From Sphaerisporangium corydalis (GTDB lineage: Bacteria > Actinomycetota > Actinomycetes > Streptosporangiales > Streptosporangiaceae), in the NCBI RefSeq assembly GCF_025506355.1, contig NZ_JANZYP010000064.1:1-60731 (forward strand): DNA of 60,731 nt, read 5' to 3'. Numbering within the stretch: position 1 is the stretch's first letter; each line of letters starts with the position of its first letter. Shown piece after piece: positions 9,201-17,382 of this stretch. A model generated the notes under the pieces. The model had not been told where the DNA came from. It worked only from the letters and a program-made list of their open reading frames with translations, and searched no databases. The position numbers and the translations under genes were made by a program.

Positions 9201-9644
9201 ACCGAAGGTCTGGTAGGAGCCGAACCCGGTCTTGGGCTGGCCGAGCCTGGCCGCCACGGCCTCGGGTGACATCCTGCCGTCGCGGTCGATCTGCGCCTGG
9301 ACCTCCGCGATGGCGCCCGGCCTCGGTGTCTTCCAGTTGCCGGAGTCGTAGCCGGGCGAGCCGGGACCTCCGGTCCAGAGGGTCTTCTCGTTGAACTGGA
9401 TCTGCTCGGTCGCCACGCCGCCGAAGATCTTCGCACCGAGCGGGCCGTTGCCGATCGGCAGCGCCTGGCTCTCCCAGTCGGTGGCCGGCTTGTCGTACCA
9501 GAGGGTCAAGTCATCGGGTGTCTTGGCTGTGTCGGCGACCGGGGACGGGGCGCCGTACGCCTGGCTCGGGACGCTCACCCCGGCGGCCAGTGTCAACGCG
9601 GCGATGAGAACGACCTTGAAGCGCCATCGGTGGGGATGGGCCAC
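6273..9644 (-). CDS. Secreted GH95 alpha-L-fucosidase with NEW3-like and LamG-like domains
   Basis: 1123 residues. A Sec signal peptide (core VVLIAALTLAAGVSV, cleavage near SQAYGA) precedes a GH95 module that starts at LTLWYDKPATDWESQALPIGNGPLGA. GH95 catalytic elements are visible: the Asn pair in HVNINLQMNYW, the acid segment SPSYSPEHGDF and the Asp in IDGNFGATSGIAEM. An NEW3-like beta-sandwich follows at about 800-905, then a LamG/concanavalin-like domain (WDPEAGGTVTDHSGNG to AVDRAAVFAEVL). The enzyme would release terminal L-fucose (possibly galactose in some family members) from glycans outside the cell. A TetR gene lies upstream in the same direction. Confidence 0.93.
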   Translation of the reverse strand: MAHPHRWRFKVVLIAALTLAAGVSVPSQAYGAPSPVADTAKTPDDLTLWYDKPATDWESQALPIGNGPLGAKIFGGVATEQIQFNEKTLWTGGPGSPGYDSGNWKTPRPGAIAEVQAQIDRDGRMSPEAVAARLGQPKTGFGSYQTFGDLYLDVAGAPANPTGYRRELSLREAVARVGYTADGVTYSREYFAGHPGNVIAGRLSADQGGKVSFTLRHTSPRDDKTVTAAGGRLTIRGALADNKMRFEAQVQVVNQGGTRTDDGDKITVTGADSAVFLLSAGTDYSGTYPAYRGADPHAAVTSAVDAAAAQGYEKLKRAHQADYRNLFDRVKLDLGQSTPAIPTDRLRARYTGGDSPDDRALEALFFAYGRYLLISSSREDEDLPANLQGVWNNSTNPPWSADYHVNINLQMNYWLAQQTNLDETTKPYDRYIANMVAPGRATATAMYGARGWVVNNETNPFGFTGLHDWATSFWFPEAAAWTTQQLYDNYRFTGDVDYLRTTAYPAIRGAAEFWLDFLHTDPRDGKLVVSPSYSPEHGDFSAGASMSQQIVREVFTNALAAAKKLGVDKGLRDELGAALAKLDPGIRIGSWGQLQEWKTDWDSRTDDHRHVSHLYALHPGHQIVAGTPEAEAAKISLTARGDGGTGWSKAWKINFWARLLDGDHAHKMLSEQLKSSTLDNLWDTHPPFQIDGNFGATSGIAEMLAQSQDDVVHVLPALPSTWKNGSVSGLRARGDVTVDAVWKDGSADTVTVHPGRTGQIKVRSPFVAGRYRVYDERGHEVGPHRDGDTLSWNAVAGKAYTIQNEAAVAMTAPASASPGVAFPVEVAVSAVRKRAVPASEVTLTLPQGWTATPASVRLPAAPPGGTRTASFTVTPGPSDGTRTASLAATVKGSGWTGSATAVLALSPCPSPQAGSVLVAWDPEAGGTVTDHSGNGRDATVTGGTAVYDGTAPTGSGLALDGNTYLVTGDTTLGYLPEATFAAEVKIEGTGYRRLFDSQPSGNPGTDGIIIDLTPSNTLRFIGAGQNVGVNTTLPTGRWIDLVVTLDRSGAITVYVDGVQKATAQATSDGITGCTARSLRFAADQGGGQRLTGAVDRAAVFAEVLPSDQIPTWQSRAFPPPTTT

Positions 9645-9656
9645 GGATTCCTCCGA

Positions 9657-9672
9657 TCAAAGATGACTTTGA
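9657..9672. promoter_or_regulatory. Palindrome in the GH95 leader
   Basis: TCAAAGATGACTTTGA: perfect 6-bp arms around ATGA, 13 bp before the GH95 start codon. It may be an operator for a carbohydrate regulator; no cognate is identified. Confidence 0.4.
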
Positions 9673-9715
9673 CCAAGGAATTAGCATCGAAACATCGGCG
9701 TAACAAGAGCCTGCG

Positions 9716-10270
9716 CTAGCGCAGTCCCCGGATCGCCAGGTCGAGCAGGCGCCGCGACTGCCGTTCGCCGGCCTCGCCGGGCGGGACGCGCCACAGGAAT
9801 CCCATGAACACCAGGACGTCGTCGGGTCCGAGTCCCGGGCGGACCTCGCCGGCGTCCTCGCACGCCCGCAGCAGGACGCCGATCGCCTCGGTGACCGGCG
9901 CGTAGGTCTCGTTGACCGCGTCCTGCACCGCGGCCGTCTGGAGCGCGTCGCCCAGGCCGTGCTTGACCCGCAGCAGGTCGGCCAGCCGCAGGAACCACAC
10001 GCGAAGGGCCTCGATCGGCGGGTTCTCCGCGAGGACGTCGTGGACGGAGGCCACCAGCGACCGGACCTCCTGCCGGTACACGGCCAGGATGAGGTCCTCC
10101 CGCGTCGGGAAGTGGCGGTACAGCGTGCCGGCGCCGACGCCCGCGAGCTTGGCGATCGCGTTGAGCGAGACCCTCGGGTCCTCGGCGAACGCCGCGTAGG
10201 CGACGGCGAAGATGCGCTCGCGGTTGAGCTGCGCGTCGGCGCGCGTGGCGGCGGTGCGGTGCTCGGCCAC
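9716..10270 (-). CDS. TetR-family regulator
   Basis: 184 residues from a GTG start chosen because GAGGAGGGCC lies directly before it; the longer frame upstream has no TetR-like sequence. The N-terminal helix-turn-helix reads NRERIFAVAYAAFAEDPRVSLNAIAKLAGVGAGTLYRHFPTRED. The C-terminal ligand domain has normal length. It is divergent from the Pls-like synthetase and co-directional with the GH95 gene. Either could be a target; the palindrome at 10350-10363 lies on the synthetase side. Confidence 0.88.
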   Translation of the reverse strand: MAEHRTAATRADAQLNRERIFAVAYAAFAEDPRVSLNAIAKLAGVGAGTLYRHFPTREDLILAVYRQEVRSLVASVHDVLAENPPIEALRVWFLRLADLLRVKHGLGDALQTAAVQDAVNETYAPVTEAIGVLLRACEDAGEVRPGLGPDDVLVFMGFLWRVPPGEAGERQSRRLLDLAIRGLR

Positions 10271-10349
10271 GGCCCTCCTCGCGTGATCACGTCCGTGGGC
10301 GGGGCCCCCGGCGACGTCCCTGGTCTCTCCGGTGAGCGCCGCCTGACTT

Positions 10350-10363
10350 CGGAGAACTCTCCG
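10350..10363. promoter_or_regulatory. Candidate TetR operator
   Basis: CGGAGAACTCTCCG: perfect 6-bp arms around AC, in the 213-bp space between the divergent TetR gene and the Pls-like gene. A further half-site, CTCTCCGGT, lies at 10325-10333. Confidence 0.45.
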
Positions 10364-10472
10364 GTACGGCCCGTTCAGTGTAGGAGACATCACCGGCCCC
10401 CTCAAGCCGGTCCGAGCCCGGCACGGGGTGTCACTCTCTGTGCCTAGGAATAGGGCAGATCGCCCAAAGAGT

Positions 10473-10478
10473 TAAGAT
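10473..10478 (+). promoter_or_regulatory. Candidate -10 element of the synthetase gene
   Basis: TAAGAT ends 5 nt before the first ATG of the Pls-like gene. If used, transcription would start at or near the ATG and the mRNA would be leaderless; no Shine-Dalgarno precedes that ATG. No convincing -35 is seen. Confidence 0.35.
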
Positions 10479-10483
10479 CTAGG

Positions 10484-13400
10484 ATGCCCACGGCATCACG
10501 TCGGGCCGGTTCGGGACCCACGCCAGTGATCAGCGTGATGGTGGGATCTCCCGATGCCCGCGTAGAAGACCCGGAGACCCGGGCACCCAGGGGAGTGAAG
10601 TTGCGCCGATTTCCAGCCGATATCGAGCTGAACCACGCACCGCTCGGCACCACCGACGAGACCGTCATCCCAGGCGAGACGCACGAGACCTTCGTTCCAG
10701 GCCAGAACCGCGAGGCGGTCCTCCCGAACGAGACGCACGAGGCCCGCGTCCAGGGCGCGACCCGCGTCCCCGGCGAGGCGTACGAGGCCCGCGTCCCCGT
10801 GGCGCCCGCTGGTGCCGGGCTCGCCGTGTTCCTGTCCGGTGAGGCGGCGGCTCCGCCCCGGACTCTGCTGGACATCCTCGCCGAGACCACCCGCCGTCAC
10901 CCCCGCGCCGCCGCCCTCGACGACGGCAGGACCGTCCTCGACTACCTGGGCCTGACCGCCGAGGCCGGGCGCGTGGCGGACGAGCTGCGCCGGGCGGGCG
11001 TGCGCCCCGGCGACCGGGTCGGGGTGCGCGTCCCCTCGGGCACCGTGGACCTGTACGTGGCGATCCTCGGCGTGCTGACCGCCGGCGCGGCGTACGTCCC
11101 GGTCGACGCCGACGATCCCGAGGAGCGGGCCGGACTGGTCCTGTCGGAGGCGGGCGTCGTCGCGGTCGTCGGAGAGCACCGCGCGATCACCCCCTGGCGG
11201 GACGGCGGGCCGAAGGACCCGATCCCCCCGCACGACAACGCGACCACCCCGCACGACGGCCCCCAGGACCGCGCGACCACCCCGCACGACACGCCAGATG
11301 AGCGGCCCGGGCCCGAGGACGACGCGTGGATCATCTTCACGTCCGGGTCCACCGGCCGTCCGAAGGGGGTCGCCGTCACCCACCGCGGCGCGGCCGCGTT
11401 CGTCGACGCCGAGGCCCGCCTGTTCCTGCCCGAGGAGCCGATCGCCCCCGGGGACCGCGTCCTGGCCGGCCTCTCGGTGGCCTTCGACGCCTCCTGCGAG
11501 GAGATGTGGCTGGCGTGGCGGCACGGCGCCTGCCTGGTCGCGGCGCCCAGGGCGCTCGTGCGCACCGGCATGGACCTCGGCCCGTGGCTGACCGACCGGG
11601 GCATCACCATCGTGTCGACCGTGCCGACGCTGGCGGCGCTGTGGCCGGTGGAGACCCTGGACGACGTGCGCCTGCTGATCTTCGGCGGGGAGGCGTGCCC
11701 GCCCGAGCTGGCCGAGCGGCTGGCCGTGCCGGGGCGCGAGGTGTGGAACACCTACGGCCCGACCGAGGCCACCGTCGTCGCGTGCGCGGCGCCGCTGGAC
11801 GGCCAGGGCCCGGTACGGATCGGCCTGCCGCTGGACGGCTGGGACCTGGCGGTCGTGGACCAGGACGGCGAGGTCGTCCCCATGGGCGGGACGGGCCAGC
11901 TCGTCATCGGCGGCGTGGGCCTGGCCCGCTACCTCGACCCGGTCAAGGACCTGGAGAAGTACGCCCCGCTCCCCTCACTCGGCTGGGAGCGCGCCTACCG
12001 CAGCGGTGACCTGGTGCGGGCCGAGCCCGAGGGCCTGGTCTTCACCGGGCGGGCGGACGAGCAGGTCAAGCTGGGCGGCCGGCGCATCGAGCTCGGCGAG
12101 GTCGACGCCGCCGTCCAGGCGCTGCCCGGCGTCGTCGGGGCAGCGGCGGCGGTGCGCACGACCGGCTCGGGGCACCAGCTCCTGGTCGCCTACGTCGTCC
12201 CCGGCGAGGACTTCGACCAGACCACCGCCAGGGACCGGCTCGGCGAGGCGCTGCCGGCCGCGCTGGTCCCGAGGATCGCGCTGGTCGACTCCCTGCCGAC
12301 GCGCACCTCCGGGAAGATCGACCGTGCCGCCCTGCCGTGGCCGCTGACCGGCGGCGCCCCCGCCGAGGGCGCGGGCACGGCCGGGCTGTCCGGCACCGAG
12401 GGGTGGGTGGCCCGGCAGTGGGCCGACATCCTCGGCGCGGACGCCGGCGGCCGCGACGCGGACTTCTTCGCCCAGGGCGGCACGAGCCTGGCCGTCGCGA
12501 GGCTGGTGTCGGCCCTGCGCACCCGGTACCCGGCCGCCTCGGTCAGCGACGTCTACGAGCACCCCACGCTCGGGGCGCTCGCCGAGCGGCTGTCGGCGCT
12601 GGACACCCCGCAGACCGCGACGGTGGACCGCACCGTCGGCCCGGTGCCGCGCCGCTCCTCGCTGGCGCAGACGGCGCTCATGGTGCCGCTGCTCACCGTC
12701 GGCGGCCTGCGCTGGATCATCGGCCTGGCCACCTTGAACAACCTCGTGGCGTTCCCGTGGGCGCCCACCCTGTCGTGGTGGTGGGTGCTGGCCGGCTGGC
12801 TGCTGTTCGTCTCCCCGTGGGGGCGCATCGGCATCGCGGCCGGCGCCGCGCGGCTGCTGCTGCTGCGCGGCCTGACCCCCGGCTCCTATCCTCGCGGCGG
12901 GCGCACGCACCTGCGGCTGTGGTTCGCCGAGCAGTTCGCCACCCAGCTCGGGGTGGGCCAGCTGTCCGGCGCGCCGTGGATCGCCCGGTACGCCAGGGCC
13001 CTCGGGGCGCAGATCGGCGAGGACACCGACCTGCACACGCTGCCGCCGGTGACCGGGATGCTGCGGCTGGGGAAGAACGCGGCGGTGGAGCCCGAGGTCG
13101 ACCTGCACGGGTACTGGCTGGACGGCGACGTGCTGCACGTCGGTGAGATCCGCATCGGCGCCTCGGCGACGGTCGGCGCCCGCGCGACCCTGCTCCCGGG
13201 GACGCGGATCGGCAAGAACGCGCACGTCGCCCCGGGCGCGGTGGTGGCGGGCGCGGTTCCGGCGGGTGAGCGCTGGGGAGGCGCGCCCGCGGTGCGGCAG
13301 GGCAAGGCGCGGCGGTTCCGCCCCTCCGCCCGGCCCGCGCGCACCCGGGGCTGGGAGGTGGCCTACGGGCTGTCGGCGATGTTCCTGAGCCTGATCCCGG

Positions 13401-14743
13401 TGGTGGCGGCGCTGTGCGGCCTCATCGTGCTGGAGGTGTTCGTCCGCGATGCCGCCACGCTGGGCGAGGCGCTGCCCGCGGCCCTTTCCGGGGTCGCCCC
13501 GGCCACGGTGACCTCGCTGGCCGCCTTCGCGCTGATCGTCCTTGTGTGCGTGCGCCTGCTGGGCGTCTGCCTGCACCCCGGGCAGCATCCGGTGCACAGC
13601 CGCCCGGCGTGGCAGGCGTGGGCGACCGGCCGGCTGATGGCGGCGGCCCGCGTGTGGCTGTTCCCGCTGTACGCCAGCATCCTCACCCCGGTGTGGCTGC
13701 GCGCCCTCGGGATGAAGGTGGGCCGCGACGTGGAGCTGTCGACGGTGCTGGCGCTGCCCACGATGACGACCGTCGGCGACGGCGCGTTCCTCGCCGACGA
13801 CACGATGGTGGCCCCGTACGAGCTGGTGAACGGCAGCCTGCGCGTCGACCAGGTGCGCATCGGCAAGCGCGCGTTCCTCGGCAACTCCGGCATGACCGCC
13901 CCGGGCCGCAAGGTGCCGAGGGACGGCCTGGTGGGGGTGCTGTCGGCCGCGCCGAAGAAGGCCAAGGCGGGCTCGTCCTACCTCGGGATGCCCCCGGTGG
14001 AGCTGCGCAGGACGGCCGAGGGCGGCGACCGGCGCCGCACCTACGACCCCCCGCGGCGGCTCAAGGCGGCCCGCGCCGCCGTGGAGATCTGCCGGATCGT
14101 CCCGGCGATGTGCACCGTCGCGCTGGCCGTGCTCGTGGCGGCGACGCTGGAGTACCTGGCCGGGTCCTACGGCTTCGCGGTCGCGGCCCTGCTGACCGGG
14201 GTGGTGCTGACCGGTGCAGGCGTGCTGGCCGCCGCGACCGCGACGGCGGCCAAGTGGGCGCTGCTCGGCAGGATCGCGGCGGGGAACCGGCCGCTGTGGA
14301 GCTCGTTCGTCTGGCGCAACGAGCTGGCGGACAACTTCGTCGAGGTGCTGGCCGCTCCGTGGTTCGCCGAGGCGTGGCTGGGCACCGTCCCGCTGAACGT
14401 GTGGCTGCGCTCGCTCGGGGCGCGGATCGGCAGGGGGGTCTGGTGCGACACCTACTGGCTGCCGGAGGCGGACCTGGTGACCGTGGGCGACGGGTGCAGC
14501 GTCAACCGGGGCTGCGTCCTGCAGACCCATCTGTTCCATGATCGGGTGATGAGCATCGACAGTGTCGTTCTGGGGGACGGTGCCAGTGTCGGCCCGCATG
14601 GGGTCGTCCTGCCCGCGGCGTCGATCGGGGAGCACACCACGATCGGGCCGGCGTCCCTGGTGATGCGCGGAGAGTCCGTGCCCGCGCGGAGCCGCTGGTT
14701 CGGCAACCCGATCGCGGCGTGGTCACCGCCCGCGCCGAAGTGA
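10484..14743 (+). CDS. Pls/PosA-family membrane NRPS (homopoly-amino-acid synthetase)
   Basis: Up to 1419 residues. The adenylation domain (about 130-625) has the P-loop IIFTSGSTGRPKGV, NTYGPTEAT and YRSGDLV motifs. My alignment to the PheA template reads the specificity code as D-A-E-T-I-G-T-V-V-K, close to lysine-type codes, so a basic amino acid is expected. A carrier domain follows (GGTSLAV, Ser668). Instead of condensation or thioesterase domains there are three blocks, each of membrane helices plus left-handed beta-helix acyltransferase-like sequence (GAQIGEDTDLHTL, GMKVGRDVELSTV, GARIGRGVWCDT). This is the architecture of epsilon-poly-lysine synthetase. The start is uncertain: the first 110 residues are low-complexity (ETHE repeats) and a GTG at 10597 is an alternative. 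The M1 peptidase gene follows by 20 nt. Confidence 0.88.
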   Translation: MPTASRRAGSGPTPVISVMVGSPDARVEDPETRAPRGVKLRRFPADIELNHAPLGTTDETVIPGETHETFVPGQNREAVLPNETHEARVQGATRVPGEAYEARVPVAPAGAGLAVFLSGEAAAPPRTLLDILAETTRRHPRAAALDDGRTVLDYLGLTAEAGRVADELRRAGVRPGDRVGVRVPSGTVDLYVAILGVLTAGAAYVPVDADDPEERAGLVLSEAGVVAVVGEHRAITPWRDGGPKDPIPPHDNATTPHDGPQDRATTPHDTPDERPGPEDDAWIIFTSGSTGRPKGVAVTHRGAAAFVDAEARLFLPEEPIAPGDRVLAGLSVAFDASCEEMWLAWRHGACLVAAPRALVRTGMDLGPWLTDRGITIVSTVPTLAALWPVETLDDVRLLIFGGEACPPELAERLAVPGREVWNTYGPTEATVVACAAPLDGQGPVRIGLPLDGWDLAVVDQDGEVVPMGGTGQLVIGGVGLARYLDPVKDLEKYAPLPSLGWERAYRSGDLVRAEPEGLVFTGRADEQVKLGGRRIELGEVDAAVQALPGVVGAAAAVRTTGSGHQLLVAYVVPGEDFDQTTARDRLGEALPAALVPRIALVDSLPTRTSGKIDRAALPWPLTGGAPAEGAGTAGLSGTEGWVARQWADILGADAGGRDADFFAQGGTSLAVARLVSALRTRYPAASVSDVYEHPTLGALAERLSALDTPQTATVDRTVGPVPRRSSLAQTALMVPLLTVGGLRWIIGLATLNNLVAFPWAPTLSWWWVLAGWLLFVSPWGRIGIAAGAARLLLLRGLTPGSYPRGGRTHLRLWFAEQFATQLGVGQLSGAPWIARYARALGAQIGEDTDLHTLPPVTGMLRLGKNAAVEPEVDLHGYWLDGDVLHVGEIRIGASATVGARATLLPGTRIGKNAHVAPGAVVAGAVPAGERWGGAPAVRQGKARRFRPSARPARTRGWEVAYGLSAMFLSLIPVVAALCGLIVLEVFVRDAATLGEALPAALSGVAPATVTSLAAFALIVLVCVRLLGVCLHPGQHPVHSRPAWQAWATGRLMAAARVWLFPLYASILTPVWLRALGMKVGRDVELSTVLALPTMTTVGDGAFLADDTMVAPYELVNGSLRVDQVRIGKRAFLGNSGMTAPGRKVPRDGLVGVLSAAPKKAKAGSSYLGMPPVELRRTAEGGDRRRTYDPPRRLKAARAAVEICRIVPAMCTVALAVLVAATLEYLAGSYGFAVAALLTGVVLTGAGVLAAATATAAKWALLGRIAAGNRPLWSSFVWRNELADNFVEVLAAPWFAEAWLGTVPLNVWLRSLGARIGRGVWCDTYWLPEADLVTVGDGCSVNRGCVLQTHLFHDRVMSIDSVVLGDGASVGPHGVVLPAASIGEHTTIGPASLVMRGESVPARSRWFGNPIAAWSPPAPK

Positions 14744-14763
14744 CCCGGAAGGCCTGACCGATC

Positions 14764-16080
14764 GTGAGCGTGGCACCGAGCGACTCCCGCCACTCCTACT
14801 TTCCGGAACGGGGCAACGACGGGTACTGGGTCGAGCACTACGATCTGGCCCTGGACTACCGGGTGGGCGCCAACCGGCTCCGGGCGACCGCCACGGTCTC
14901 GGCGTTCGCGACGCGGTCGCTGGTCTCGTTCGCCCTTGACCTGGACCGGCTCAGGGTGACGGCGGTGCTGGTGGACGGGGTGCCGGCCCGCTTCGCCCAC
15001 ACCGGGGGCAAGCTGCGCGTCACCCCGATCCGCACGCTCCACGAGGGCACGCTGTTCACCGTGGAGATCCGGTACGGGGGCAACCCGCGCCCGGCGCCGA
15101 GCCGCTGGGGCGGGCTGGGCTGGGACCAGCTCACCGACGGGGTGATCGTCGCGAGCCAGCCGACCGGGGCGCCGTCGTGGTTCCCGTGCAACGACCAGCC
15201 CTGCGACAAGGCCACCTACCGGATCTCGGTCACCACGGCCTCCCCGTACGAGGTGGTGGCGAACGGCCGGCTGACCGCCCGGCGCCGCGGCGCGTCCACC
15301 ACGACGTGGGTGTACGAGCAGGCGGAGCCGACCGCGACGTACCTGGCGAGCGTGCAGATCGGCCGCTACCAGGCGGTGGAGGTGCCGGGCGCGGTGCCCC
15401 AGCGGCTGCTGTTCCCGCCGAGGTTCGCCGCGCGTGCGCGGTACGACCTGGCCCGCCAGGGGCTGATGGCCGAGCTGTTCACCGAGCTGTTCGGCCCCTA
15501 CCCCTTCGGCTCGTACACCGTGGTGGTGGTGGACGACGAGCTGGACATCCCGGTGGAGGCCCAGGGGATGTCGATCTTCGGCAGGAACCACATGGACGGC
15601 CGGCGCGGCGAGGAGCGGCTCGTCGCCCACGAGCTGGCCCACCAGTGGTTCGGCAACAGCCTGACGCTGGAGGGCTGGCGGGAGATCTGGCTGCACGAGG
15701 GGTTCGCCGCGTACGCGGAGTGGCTGTGGTCGGAGGCGTCGGGCGGCGAGACCGCCGACGTCCTGGCCGAGCGCTGGCACCGCAGGCTCGCGCGGCTCCC
15801 CCAGGACTTCCCGCTAGCCGACCCGGGGGCGCGGCGGCTGTTCGACGACCGCGTGTACAAGCGGGGCGCGCTCACCGTGCACGCCCTGCGGCGCACGCTC
15901 GGCGACGCCGCGTTCTTCCCGATGCTGCGCGAGTGGACGGCCACCTACCAGCACGGGGCGGTCACCACCGACCGGTTCACCCGCCTGGCGGGCCGGTACG
16001 CGGTCGCCCCGCTGGAGGGGTTCTTCACCGCGTGGCTGTACACCGAGCGGCTGCCCGCCCTGCCGGCCGCTCTCGGATGA
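14764..16080 (+). CDS. M1-family zinc metallopeptidase
   Basis: 438 residues, GTG start with GGAAGG upstream. Zinc site HELAH (289-293) and third ligand Glu312 in WLHEGFAAYAEW give the M1 spacing HEXXH-x18-E. The GxMEN exopeptidase motif is replaced by EAQGMSIFG. It lacks a signal peptide and the ERAP-like C-terminal domain, giving a short M1 protein. It lies 20 nt after the Pls-like gene, almost surely one transcript. Known epsilon-poly-lysine-degrading enzymes are M1-type zinc aminopeptidases, so a role in trimming the polymer or self-protection is likely, though inferred from context. Confidence 0.9.
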   Translation: MSVAPSDSRHSYFPERGNDGYWVEHYDLALDYRVGANRLRATATVSAFATRSLVSFALDLDRLRVTAVLVDGVPARFAHTGGKLRVTPIRTLHEGTLFTVEIRYGGNPRPAPSRWGGLGWDQLTDGVIVASQPTGAPSWFPCNDQPCDKATYRISVTTASPYEVVANGRLTARRRGASTTTWVYEQAEPTATYLASVQIGRYQAVEVPGAVPQRLLFPPRFAARARYDLARQGLMAELFTELFGPYPFGSYTVVVVDDELDIPVEAQGMSIFGRNHMDGRRGEERLVAHELAHQWFGNSLTLEGWREIWLHEGFAAYAEWLWSEASGGETADVLAERWHRRLARLPQDFPLADPGARRLFDDRVYKRGALTVHALRRTLGDAAFFPMLREWTATYQHGAVTTDRFTRLAGRYAVAPLEGFFTAWLYTERLPALPAALG

Positions 16081-16125
16081 GCCCCCCGGGGCCACCGGTC
16101 CCGGCCGGACGCTCGGAGCGGACGG

Positions 16126-17022
16126 TCACCAGGAGGGCGCCGCGGCCAGCAGCGTCTCGTGCACGGCCGCGAGGTGGGGAAGCGCGGCGGCGCCCGCGCG
16201 GGTGACCAGGAACAGGGTGGCGGCCGGCGGGACCTCCGGCCGGAGCAGGGCCACCAGGTCGCCGGCGGCCAGTTCGGCGGCGCAGACGTGGTGCGGCAGC
16301 ACCGTGACGCCGGCGCCGGCGAGGGTGGCGGACAGCACGGCCCGCAGGTCGGGCACGACGACGGCGGCGCCGCCTGCGGGGCGCGCGCCGAACACCGTGC
16401 GCCAGTAGCCGCGGATGACGGGCAGGTCCTCGGCGCAGGCGACGAGCGGGACGCCGCGCAGCGCGGCCACCGGGTCGGCGCCGAGCCGGGCCCGGTCGAC
16501 GCGGTCCGCCCAGGCCGGCGCCGCGACCAGGACGAACTCCTCGTCCATGAGCGGGGTGGCGGTGAGGGCCTTGCCCCTGGGCCGGACGGCGGAGATCACG
16601 ATGTCGAACCGCCCGGTGCCGAGCCCCGCGAGCAGGACGGCGTCCTGGCCGGTGGTGACCCGCAGCCTCAGGCCCTGGTCCACCAGGCCGGCCAGGGCGG
16701 GGAGCGCGCGCATGGTGGTGAGCTCGGGGGGACCGGCGAGGTGGACCGGAGGGGCCGGGGTCCGGTGGCCGGGCAGGCCCCGTCCGGTGACGGCGGCGAG
16801 GGCGTCGATGGGCGCGGCCACCTGGCGTGCCAGCTCGTCGGCGACCGGCGTGGGCGCGACGCCCCGGGCGAGCCGCTGGAAGAGCCGCTGCCCCATCTCG
16901 CCCTCCAGCGCCTGGATCTGCGCGGTGACGGTCGGCTGGGACAGCCCGAGCAGCGGCGCCGCGGCGGTCAGCGAGCCCGCCCGGTAGACGGCGAGGAACG
17001 TCCGTATATGGGATAGGTCCAC
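16126..17022 (-). CDS. LysR-family regulator, YeiE-like context
   Basis: 298 residues from a GTG start (VDLSHIRTFLAVYRAGSLTA) with GGGGGAG 7 nt upstream; the frame further upstream is non-coding. The LysR winged helix includes LSQPTVTAQIQALEGE, followed by a type 2 periplasmic-like effector domain. It is divergent from the small peptide and YeiH-like exporter genes, the same arrangement as yeiE/yeiH, and probably activates them through the dyad at 17214-17238. Confidence 0.9.
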   Translation of the reverse strand: MDLSHIRTFLAVYRAGSLTAAAPLLGLSQPTVTAQIQALEGEMGQRLFQRLARGVAPTPVADELARQVAAPIDALAAVTGRGLPGHRTPAPPVHLAGPPELTTMRALPALAGLVDQGLRLRVTTGQDAVLLAGLGTGRFDIVISAVRPRGKALTATPLMDEEFVLVAAPAWADRVDRARLGADPVAALRGVPLVACAEDLPVIRGYWRTVFGARPAGGAAVVVPDLRAVLSATLAGAGVTVLPHHVCAAELAAGDLVALLRPEVPPAATLFLVTRAGAAALPHLAAVHETLLAAAPSW

Positions 17023-17382
17023 GCGGGCTCCCCCGTGTCGAAGAACGCCATCGGGATTCCTATGGGTGGTGGCCGGTGACCTCACCGGCGCCGATGGCGC
17101 TCGGAGCCTACCGCCGGCCGCGCCTCCCCCGCGAGCGGGCGGTACGGGGGCGGGCGGGGCACCCGTGAGCAGCACGGGCGGCATGGCCGGGCGGCCTGTC
17201 GAAAATTTCATGTATTCCCTATTGTATTTATAGGGAATTTGCCGCAGGATCAAGGGCGGGCGGAGCGGCGGGCCCCGCAGCCGGCCGCCGCCTCGCCGAC
17301 CTCCTCCATCGGAGCGGGCGGGAGCCCGGGGGTGTTCCCGCCCGCCTGGGATGGCCGTCACCGGCCATGGAAAGGCACTCCC
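17023..17382. other. Divergent control region between lysR and the exporter genes
   Basis: 360 bp without a gene. It holds an AT-rich block around 17205-17240 that contains a perfect 9-bp inverted repeat, and near the downstream genes a hairpin ATGGCCG/CGGCCAT (17351-17368) that could sit in the mRNA leader. No known riboswitch fold was recognised. Confidence 0.5.
17214..17238. promoter_or_regulatory. LysR operator dyad for the exporter promoter
   Basis: Perfect 9-bp arms ATTCCCTAT and ATAGGGAAT separated by 7 bp, AT-rich in an otherwise GC-rich gap between lysR and the exporter operon. Size and position suit a LysR-type activator site. Confidence 0.6.
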
